Shown here: piece after piece, positions 52,589 through 59,571 of the stretch
How the letters are laid out: every line of letters begins with the position of its first letter
Numbering within the stretch: position 1 is the stretch's first letter
Source of the DNA: Saprospiraceae bacterium
Lineage (GTDB): Bacteria > Bacteroidota > Bacteroidia > Chitinophagales > Saprospiraceae
Length of the DNA: 64,000 bases
Reading direction: 5' to 3'
Assembly (NCBI GenBank): GCA_028280415.1
Contig: JANQLV010000025.1
Location: 1 to 64,000, forward strand
Translations under genes and position numbers: made by a program
Notes under the pieces: model-generated
The model's input: only the letters and a program-made list of their open reading frames with translations
Told to the model about the DNA's origin: nothing
Database searches by the model: none

Positions 52589-54649
52589 ATGAAAAATCAA
52601 TACTTTACTATCTTTTTATTCTCTGTAATTTTTGTTAGCTGTTCATTATTAAGAAGCGGAGAAGGTGATGAATATAAAAGAATAAAACCCTTTAAGATAT
52701 CGACTAAAAAGAGCAGGAAGTTCTCAGATTTAAGGAGAAGTGAAAAAGAATTGAAGCCAAAGGTATTAGAGGTTGATGAAAAGAAAATACGAAAAATCAT
52801 AGAAAACCCCCATCAGAAACTCAGTATTCAAGTTCCCATCAAAAAATGGAAAAAACTTAATTTAGAACTAAAAAGAACAGATAGTTTTACAACTGGATTT
52901 AAAATTGATTTTAGCTCAAATTTCAAATCAGAAGAAGAAGAACAAGGCATATACTATCAGGGAAAAATAAAAGATGACAAAAATTCATTTGTTAGTGTTT
53001 GTTTTTTCAATAACGAAATAATTGGTTTCATTAATTCAGATAAATATAATCTTGTAATTGGCAAATTAAAGGGACAAAATTGGAAAAACGAACATATAAT
53101 CTTTAATGACCATTTTGTTTTTGACAAGAATCCATTAAAATGTAGTACCTCGGGTGAAAGTTTTAGCTACACTAAAGAGTCTCTTGAATTCCGGGCATTG
53201 CCAGCTATGACAAATAATGACATTGAGTTTTCTATAGAGGTAGATTTTGACGTTTTCACTGCCTTTGGGAATGAACAGAATACTTTAAACTATATCACAG
53301 CCTTATTAAATCAGGTACATGTGATATTTCAAAATGAAGGAATTAATTCTTCAGTATCAGAGTTAAAAATATGGAACAGCCCAAGTCCTTATTCTGGTAA
53401 TACAAGCGAAGAATATTTAAAGTCTTTTCAGGATAAGTCCACTTCGCATAGAGGTGATTTGGTTCAATTACTTACACTCCGGAATTTTGGAGGAATTGCT
53501 GCTGGATTTGATGGCATTTGCAACTGCCATCCCGATAAGAGGAAAAGTGTAAGTGGCATTTTACCTTATTTTCAAAATGTTCCTATTTACTCATTCTCCG
53601 TAAATATTATAGCACATGAGTTTGGACATCTTATGGGCTCCAGGCACACACATGCATGTGTATGGAACGGAAATAACACTGCAATTGATGGATGTGCCGG
53701 GAGAACAGAAGGAAATTGTATAATCCCTCCGCATCCTGTCGGAGGAGGCACTATTATGTCTTATTGTCACAATAGCCCGGTTGGAATAAATTTCAATTTA
53801 GGCTTTGGTCAACAACCTGGGAATGTTATACGGAGTAATATATCAAGAGCTGATTGTACAAATCGTTGTATTTCAACAGGCATAATAACTGCATTTGAAT
53901 CGAGAGGTATTTATTATAGCCCTGATGGATTTAATTTGGGAGGGGGAGGAAACACAGGTGGTTCTATTTATCCGGGAAGGTATAAGGTGATCGAAATGGT
54001 ACCTTTTAAAAATGGAATCGTTACAGCTTTTGATAATAATGTAATTTATTACAATAAAGATGGAACCAATCCTGGTTCAGGTGAAATCGTATATAATGGA
54101 AATCAAAAAGTTAGAGCCATGATCCCATTCAAAAATGGAATTGTCACAGCATTTGAATCGGGTGGAATTTATTACAGCCCTGATGGATTTAATTTGGGAG
54201 GAGGAGGAAACACAGGTGGTTCTATTTATCCGGGAAGGTATAAGGTGATCAAAATGGTACCTTTTAAAAATGGAATCATTACAGCTTTTGATAATAATGT
54301 AATTTATTATAATGAAGATGGAACCAATCCTGGTTCAGGTGAAATCGTATATAATGGAAATCAAAAAGTTAGAGCTATGATCCCATTCAAAAATGGAATT
54401 GTCACAGCATTTGAATCAGGTGGAATTTATTACAGCCCTGATGGATTTAATTTGGGAGGAGGAGGAAACACAGGTGGTTCTATTTATCCGGGAAGGTATA
54501 AGGTGATCGAAATGATACCTTTTAGAAATGGAATCGTTACAGCTTTTGATAATAATGTAATTTACTACAATGAAGACGGAACCAATCCTGGTTCAGGCCA
54601 CATTCTTTATAGTCAAGGCCAAAGGGTAAGGTCTATGATTCCTTTTTGA
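52589..54649 (+). CDS. reprolysin-like metalloprotease lipoprotein with C-terminal repeats
   Basis: 686 residues. Lipoprotein signal ending in FVSC (Cys18). Residues 55-190 look like a propeptide. The metalloprotease core (about 205-425) contains HEFGHLMGSRH (H343, H347, H353, E344) and the Met-turn GGTIMSYC (M390), as in the M12B/reprolysin-like group. From about 430 to the end there are six 43-residue units, alternating between two types (FESGGIYYSPDG... and FDNNVIYYNEDG...), probably a small beta-propeller or binding module. Cell-envelope proteolysis is inferred. Fourth gene of the LpxR unit. Confidence 0.82.
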   Translation: MKNQYFTIFLFSVIFVSCSLLRSGEGDEYKRIKPFKISTKKSRKFSDLRRSEKELKPKVLEVDEKKIRKIIENPHQKLSIQVPIKKWKKLNLELKRTDSFTTGFKIDFSSNFKSEEEEQGIYYQGKIKDDKNSFVSVCFFNNEIIGFINSDKYNLVIGKLKGQNWKNEHIIFNDHFVFDKNPLKCSTSGESFSYTKESLEFRALPAMTNNDIEFSIEVDFDVFTAFGNEQNTLNYITALLNQVHVIFQNEGINSSVSELKIWNSPSPYSGNTSEEYLKSFQDKSTSHRGDLVQLLTLRNFGGIAAGFDGICNCHPDKRKSVSGILPYFQNVPIYSFSVNIIAHEFGHLMGSRHTHACVWNGNNTAIDGCAGRTEGNCIIPPHPVGGGTIMSYCHNSPVGINFNLGFGQQPGNVIRSNISRADCTNRCISTGIITAFESRGIYYSPDGFNLGGGGNTGGSIYPGRYKVIEMVPFKNGIVTAFDNNVIYYNKDGTNPGSGEIVYNGNQKVRAMIPFKNGIVTAFESGGIYYSPDGFNLGGGGNTGGSIYPGRYKVIKMVPFKNGIITAFDNNVIYYNEDGTNPGSGEIVYNGNQKVRAMIPFKNGIVTAFESGGIYYSPDGFNLGGGGNTGGSIYPGRYKVIEMIPFRNGIVTAFDNNVIYYNEDGTNPGSGHILYSQGQRVRSMIPF
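53876..54649. repeat. three tandem 258-bp repeats
   Basis: The unit starts again at offsets 53891, 54149 and 54407, a strict period of 258 bp (86 codons), with very few differences. Each unit is itself a pair of 43-codon repeats. Near identity implies recent expansion or gene conversion. Confidence 0.9.
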
Positions 54650-54720
54650 ATACTGTCATCTATCAAACTAAAATATGTTATAAGAGGAGAAAATTGCTAC
54701 CAAAAATTGCAATAATAATA

Positions 54721-54743
54721 TAATCGATTATGAAGTCGATTAA
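54721..54743. repeat. 23-bp direct repeat, right copy (3' end remnant)
   Basis: TAATCGATTATGAAGTCGAT followed by TAA, identical to 52547-52569. In frame it reads IDYEVD and stop, preceded by NNN-like codons as in the astacin-like gene. So the 3' end of that gene is duplicated downstream of the metalloprotease gene. Confidence 0.75.
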
Positions 54744-54850
54744 GCATTTTTAGCAAAGTCGGCACTATAAGTTTTATGTGTTGTTGTTTGTGTTGAGACC
54801 GAAATCTGTCACTGTAATTAAGCAGAAATATTGGAGCCTTTGTTTATTTT

Positions 54851-56182
54851 TTAATTCAGATTATACCTCAAACCAAGATTAAAAGCAAAATACCTGAGCT
54901 TGAAATATTCGCCTGTTCCTTGCGAAAATCCCTGCTGATAAATGGCTTCTCCGAGTAAAGATGTTTTTTCAAATATTTCGTACTCCCCACCGATTCCAAA
55001 GCGCATATGATCTACAGAGAAGGCTCCGGCTCTGAATGTATCCGAAAGGCTGTACTCCCCGCTGGAATTGAAATACTCGTAAACAAATCTTTGTCTGATT
55101 GGACGAACTGCGGTGAATCCAATATTTATAAAGGGTTTAAACTTGCTTTCATTGAAAAATGACTGTCGCATAGTTACAGGAACCTGTAAATAGGAAAAAT
55201 TTCCTTTCAGCTCAGCCAAAACATCAGTCGGATCATCCGGATTTCGAATTGGGAACTGATCGAATAGAGCCATGTCCTTAATTTCAAAATCAGTGTTTAA
55301 CAACTCCACTCCAAGGTTCAGGCTTCGACCTCCCGGAAAGCGAATACCTCCGCCAAGTCCATAAATCGTTCCACGGTTATCAAAAGCATCAAAGAGAATC
55401 ACCGCAGGATTCCAGGATGCCTGGGCCGCAATTCCATTGGGTATGAAATAATAAGCAGGCTTAACCTTCAAGTCATAATCTTCGGGAACATCCGGTTCAA
55501 GCTCTTGAACCCACTGAGGAATTTCCGGAGTCAAAGGCGGCAGGAAAAAGGGCCCTTTCTTATCCAATTGGGAAAAAGCAATTGACCAACAATCAATCTT
55601 CTCTTCCTTTTTTGTAAAAGGATTCGGAACAATTCCCAATTCATTTGGAAATAAAACAGATCGGGAAGTATTAAAAAGACCGGAACCGGGACGAAAAGTA
55701 AACAAGGAATTACTAGGTTTTCCCAAGCTCCGGCTTAAGATATAAGGTGTATAAAATGTTTCGGAATACAAAAGGCCCTGATTATAAAATGGGGACTGAA
55801 AGCCTGTGTAAGTTCTAATCTTTTCTTTGGATGCCTTTACATAATGTTCCCGATAAATCACATTAAAAATAGTATCATAATGATGAATAGTCGTTTTCTC
55901 AAATATGGTATCCGTTTTCTGATATTGTTTTATAGTACTGATTTCTGTATTTAAGAGAACCAGCTGTTTTTGTAAATCACTATACTTTTTATAAAAAAAT
56001 CCTCCCAGCATTAAAAAGGGAACGAGTAGTAATGGGATTAAATACAAGAAGCTTCTTCTCTTTCTTCCCGGCAGTTCCTTTAATCTCTTTCGCATATCTT
56101 GTACAGCCAGTTCATCCGGTTCTAAATCCGGAGCTGATTCGAGGATACCCTTTATTTTTTTGTCAAAGTACTTGTCCTCCAT
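54851..56182 (-). CDS. anti-sigma-position protein spanning cytoplasm to outer-membrane barrel
   Basis: 443 residues. A charged cytoplasmic N-terminus (1-44) precedes one membrane helix (about 45-63, FLYLIPLLLVPFLMLGGFF), then a short periplasmic coiled coil (about 64-100) and a C-terminal half (about 260-443) with PorT/OmpA-like barrel strands: GRSLNLGVELLNTDFEIKDM, FKPFINIGFTAVRP, MRFGIGGEYEIFEKTSLL, ending FNLGLRYNLN. It follows an ECF sigma factor by six bases. The N-terminal helix-rich part could bind the sigma factor. This one-chain sensor architecture is inferred; homology to a known anti-sigma domain is not proven. Confidence 0.68.
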   Translation of the reverse strand: MEDKYFDKKIKGILESAPDLEPDELAVQDMRKRLKELPGRKRRSFLYLIPLLLVPFLMLGGFFYKKYSDLQKQLVLLNTEISTIKQYQKTDTIFEKTTIHHYDTIFNVIYREHYVKASKEKIRTYTGFQSPFYNQGLLYSETFYTPYILSRSLGKPSNSLFTFRPGSGLFNTSRSVLFPNELGIVPNPFTKKEEKIDCWSIAFSQLDKKGPFFLPPLTPEIPQWVQELEPDVPEDYDLKVKPAYYFIPNGIAAQASWNPAVILFDAFDNRGTIYGLGGGIRFPGGRSLNLGVELLNTDFEIKDMALFDQFPIRNPDDPTDVLAELKGNFSYLQVPVTMRQSFFNESKFKPFINIGFTAVRPIRQRFVYEYFNSSGEYSLSDTFRAGAFSVDHMRFGIGGEYEIFEKTSLLGEAIYQQGFSQGTGEYFKLRYFAFNLGLRYNLN

Positions 56183-56188
56183 ATCGGT

Positions 56189-56743
56189 TTAGATTTTCAT
56201 ATGAATATCATGAGAACTCCGAAGTAGTTCCTTTATTTTTCTTCGCGCCTTGGCCAAATTGGACTTTGATGCGCCAATGGAGATGCCTAAACGATCTGCA
56301 ATATCTGCATGAGGGAGACCTTCTACAACATACAGGTTAAATACCAATCGATATGCAGGAGGAAGCAGATGCAGAATTTTCATTAAATCATCATATTCCA
56401 AACGATCAAGCGCCTCATTATAGGCAGGCATTTCTTTTTCTATATATTTGTAGTCTTCTGTTTTATCCTGATAATATTTTCGATAATAATCAATTGATGC
56501 ATTTACCAAAACTTTCCGAAGCCAGGGTCTGAATGGATAATCCGAATCATATTGTTCGATTTTAAGGAAAACCTTTAAAAAACCATCATTCAACATTTCC
56601 AAAGCAGATTCTCTGTCCCTTGCATAACGTAAACAAATAGACATGCCATAGCTGTAATAGTGCCTGTACAGACCGATCTGGCTGGATTCTTCCATACGGC
56701 GACATCCCGCTATCAATGATGTCAGCTTATTGTTTTCCGTCAT
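56189..56743 (-). CDS. ECF-type sigma-70 family RNA polymerase sigma factor
   Basis: 184 residues. Region 2 (about 28-90) with CLRYARDRESALEMLNDGFL and RPWLRKVLVNASIDYYRKYY; region 4 (about 115-175) with LMKILHLLPPAYRLVFNLYV, VEGLPHADIADRLGISIGAS and KSNLAKARRKIKELL. ECF sigma factors direct stress or envelope regulons and are usually held by a membrane anti-sigma factor encoded next to them. The gene immediately downstream (54851-56182) is in that position. No promoter was identified upstream. Confidence 0.92.
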   Translation of the reverse strand: MTENNKLTSLIAGCRRMEESSQIGLYRHYYSYGMSICLRYARDRESALEMLNDGFLKVFLKIEQYDSDYPFRPWLRKVLVNASIDYYRKYYQDKTEDYKYIEKEMPAYNEALDRLEYDDLMKILHLLPPAYRLVFNLYVVEGLPHADIADRLGISIGASKSNLAKARRKIKELLRSSHDIHMKI

Positions 56744-56891
56744 TTTCCTTGTTTACTTATTGATCCATACGGTTATAGCCCGGTAGCTGGTTGCCTGAGG
56801 GTATATTTTTATGTGAATAGAGCATCTATGCGCTAGTGAAGATAAGTGTTTTCAAAATAATGGAATCAGGTTGACTGCTAGATGGATTTAT

Positions 56892-56899
56892 TACCTTTG
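56892..56899 (+). promoter_or_regulatory. -7 box immediately before a methyltransferase start
   Basis: TACCTTTG ends four bases before the ATG at 56904; a GTTG at 56870-56873 lies 18 bases upstream. Transcription would start at or near the start codon, giving a leaderless mRNA. Confidence 0.35.
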
Positions 56900-56903
56900 A
56901 AGA

Positions 56904-57674
56904 ATGAAAGCAGCATTGTCTCAACGGGGAAGGATTCCATTTTTTTATAAAAAATCCGACAAGGAGTTTCAACTCGATCCTTACGAACGATACGAAAGCA
57001 TGGTTAGCCGGCAATCGGCATTGCATCTGGCGGATGGGCTCTGGGATTCTTACCCAATGCAGGCGGTCTTGGACTTTGCAGCCCCCTTCTACCCTAGTTC
57101 TCAAGTTGCCCATATTCTGGAAATCGGTTGTGGAGTTGGCAGATGGATTGCTACACTGGCACAGACTTTTCCCAAAGCCGATTGCTGGGGGATCGATTAC
57201 AGTTATCAAATGTTGAAAAGAGCACGAGAGTTTTGGGTAGATCAAACCGATATTCATATTGATCTGTCTTCAAAAGGCTTTTCCAATATTTTAAACATAA
57301 AAGGACATCGTCTTAAAAATTTGAATTTTGGCTTGGCCAAAGCCTCTGCGCTTCCCTTTAATTACGAAAGTCAGGATTTGATTATCAATAGCTTTCTGCT
57401 GGATCGCTTAGATGATCCGGCCAGGGGCCTGGCCGAAATGTACCGGGTACTTCGTCCCAAAGGAAAACTCATTTTGATCACACCACTCAATTTTAGCAAA
57501 GCAGCCCATTGGAAAGCCTATTATCCTCCGATTAAGCTTTTTCAATTACTTGGGCAAATAGGTTTTGAAGTTTTAGACTGGCAAGAGGAAATTTTAATCA
57601 ATGAACCGCTTGACTTCCACGGTAATTCCGTGCGTTGGAAGTGTATAGGATTTGCCGCACAGCGCAAAGACTAG
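56904..57674 (+). CDS. class I SAM-dependent methyltransferase
   Basis: 256 residues, soluble. Motif I is ILEIGCGVGRWIATLAQTFP, followed by CWGIDYSYQMLKRA with the ribose-binding Asp. The middle, ASALPFNYESQDLIINSFLLDRLDDP, and LRPKGKLILITPLNFS, are the post-I and motif IV-V parts. The N-terminal 70 residues carry an extra helical region (YERYESMVSRQSALHLADGL). The substrate is unknown. It may be translated from a leaderless transcript. It converges with the GH3 gene. Confidence 0.88.
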   Translation: MKAALSQRGRIPFFYKKSDKEFQLDPYERYESMVSRQSALHLADGLWDSYPMQAVLDFAAPFYPSSQVAHILEIGCGVGRWIATLAQTFPKADCWGIDYSYQMLKRAREFWVDQTDIHIDLSSKGFSNILNIKGHRLKNLNFGLAKASALPFNYESQDLIINSFLLDRLDDPARGLAEMYRVLRPKGKLILITPLNFSKAAHWKAYYPPIKLFQLLGQIGFEVLDWQEEILINEPLDFHGNSVRWKCIGFAAQRKD

Positions 57675-57703
57675 TTTTTAAAAATAAAGGCTAAGCAGTA
57701 AAA

Positions 57704-58843
57704 TTATCTTTTTTTAATTTTTTTATAAGAAAGAATCCGATCATAAGATTGCTGAATTCTTTCTCTACTGATCTTACCTTCCTGTACCAGTGTGTAAATA
57801 ATTTTTACCGCTTTCTGTGGTGCAAGCTCTTCCAGTTCCAGATTATTTCCCATCACCAATACATCAACCCCGGCAAGAATCGCTCTTTCCAGAATTGTCT
57901 CAAAGGGATACATTTTATTAACCGCCTTCATTTGCAAATCGTCCGAGAATACCAGGCCGGAAAAGCCCAGATCTTTGCGCAGGATATCATTAATTACTTT
58001 TTCGGACATCGTCGCCGGATAGAGTGAATCGATTTTATTATTCACCACATGCGCCGTCATAATTGCGACGCTCGGAGCAGTCTGACTTATGACTTTAAAG
58101 GGTTTTAGTTCTTCTTTTGACCAATAGTTGGTAATATCCGTAACGCCTTTATGCGAATCTGCTGTGGCGCTGCCATGTCCCGGAAAATGTTTGAGTGTAG
58201 AAATGATTCCCTTTTCTGCCTGTACGTTTACCACTTCCGAAGCATGTTTAATCACTACATCCGGATCGGCAGAATAACTTCTTTCGATATTGCCAATAGC
58301 CGGGCTCGCAGGATTAACATTAACATCGGCAACCGGTGCAAAATTGACATTGAAGCCCAATGAAGTCAGCGTATTAGCCGTACGTTGCGCATAATACCGG
58401 GTGCTATCAAGATTATCCAGCTCGCCCAAATACTGAGCGGACACACTTGCCGGAAAGCCATAAGCTGCTTTGAGTCGGTTTACTTTACCGCCTTCCTGAT
58501 CCACCGCCACAAAAAGGGGCAGTTCCGCTTTTTCCTGTAAATCAGTAATCAGTTGCTTCACCTGTTCGGGAGACTGGATATTTCGCTCCGCTTTCTTTTT
58601 CACTACATCATAATCAAACAGAATAATGCCTCCGATATGCCCCTCCCTGATTTGTTGAATGAATGCCGGATTGATCTCGTCAATCGTAAATCCCCTAAAA
58701 CCCGCCATGATCATTTGCCCGATTTGCTTTTCCAGTTCAGAATCGATTTCCGGTTTTTCCATTGCTCCTGTTTCCGGAGAATTATTACAGGCACACAGGA
58801 TAAAGATCAAAAGCATAATGGCTAAATTGTATAAGGATTTCAT
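57704..58843 (-). CDS. NagZ-like glycoside hydrolase family 3 lipoprotein
   Basis: 379 residues from the ATG at 58843; the frame is open to 58864 but the downstream start gives the better lipoprotein signal (LCAC, Cys19). GH3 N-terminal domain: QMIMAGFRGFTIDEI, LFVAVDQEGGKVNRLKAAYG, FNVNFAPVADVN, TLKHFPGHGSATADSHKG with the loop His typical of NagZ, and LVFSDDLQMKAV, where the Asp is the nucleophile. The C-terminal GH3 domain is absent, as in NagZ. The enzyme removes N-acetylglucosamine from peptidoglycan fragments. Proteobacterial NagZ is cytosolic; this copy is predicted to sit in the envelope. Confidence 0.9.
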   Translation of the reverse strand: MKSLYNLAIMLLIFILCACNNSPETGAMEKPEIDSELEKQIGQMIMAGFRGFTIDEINPAFIQQIREGHIGGIILFDYDVVKKKAERNIQSPEQVKQLITDLQEKAELPLFVAVDQEGGKVNRLKAAYGFPASVSAQYLGELDNLDSTRYYAQRTANTLTSLGFNVNFAPVADVNVNPASPAIGNIERSYSADPDVVIKHASEVVNVQAEKGIISTLKHFPGHGSATADSHKGVTDITNYWSKEELKPFKVISQTAPSVAIMTAHVVNNKIDSLYPATMSEKVINDILRKDLGFSGLVFSDDLQMKAVNKMYPFETILERAILAGVDVLVMGNNLELEELAPQKAVKIIYTLVQEGKISRERIQQSYDRILSYKKIKKR

Positions 58844-58961
58844 AGGGACTTGTTTTTTCGTCAAGATAAGACAAAGAAGGGAAAGGGAAAAAAGATCCTA
58901 AAGGTTTCAAAGGCAGTAGCACCGGTAAATGCTATGCATTTTTGAAAACAGAATACTAGTT

Positions 58962-58990
58962 TTTGCTGTTTTATAATACGGTTAATTTTG
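58962..58990 (+). promoter_or_regulatory. promoter of the GNAT gene
   Basis: TTTG (58962-58965), 17 bases, then TAATTTTG (58983-58990). It lies inside the longer frame that begins at 58963 and thus supports the start at 59014. Confidence 0.6.
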
Positions 58991-59013
58991 AAAACGAAAA
59001 ATCATTCCTGACG

Positions 59014-59550
59014 ATGATACAGCTCGAAAACGATATTCAGCTTAGAGAAATAAGAGAAGAAGATCAGGCAGAGCTTTATGCTTTAATGAAAAGAATTTAT
59101 CTTCCGGTTTACGAACATCTCTGGAAGGATGATGGCAGTTGGTATATTGAGCATACCTATAGTCTTAAAACGCTTCAAGAAGAACTGGCGGAGTTAAATG
59201 CTGCCTATTTTTTTGTCCATTATCAAGCTCAGGTCAGTGGTATTTTGCGAATTGTCCGGGATAAAGCCTTTGTAGATTTTCCCGATCGGCGGGCGCTCAA
59301 ATTACATCGCCTGTATCTCGGGAGCGAGGCACAGGGGCGCGGAGTTGGTCAATGTCTGATGTCATGGGTAGAAGCACAAGTCAGGATTCATGGAAATGAA
59401 ATCCTATGGCTCGATGTCATGGATACCCAAGAGCAAGCCCTTCATTTTTATCAGCGAAGCGGTTTCCAAAAAGGAAGTAGCGAAAAATTAGCCTTTGAGA
59501 TGATCCATAAACACTACGCCGGAATGTATAAAATGTGGAAGGAAGTGTAA
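59014..59550 (+). CDS. GNAT-family N-acetyltransferase
   Basis: 178 residues from the ATG at 59014; the frame opens at 58963, but the promoter at 58962-58990 makes the upstream start impossible. Typical GNAT motifs: LREIREEDQAELYALMKRIY at the start, LHRLYLGSEAQGRGVGQCLM, which holds the acetyl-CoA-binding QGRGVG loop, WLDVMDTQEQALHFYQRSGF and the final Tyr region. The substrate is unknown. It is monocistronic. Confidence 0.88.
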   Translation: MIQLENDIQLREIREEDQAELYALMKRIYLPVYEHLWKDDGSWYIEHTYSLKTLQEELAELNAAYFFVHYQAQVSGILRIVRDKAFVDFPDRRALKLHRLYLGSEAQGRGVGQCLMSWVEAQVRIHGNEILWLDVMDTQEQALHFYQRSGFQKGSSEKLAFEMIHKHYAGMYKMWKEV

Positions 59551-59571
59551 TTGTATTTAAACGCCTCCTTA

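Noticed and set aside
53876-54649. CRISPR array or spacer-like structure
   Set aside because: The 258-bp units are contiguous, in frame and protein-coding; there are no unique spacers.
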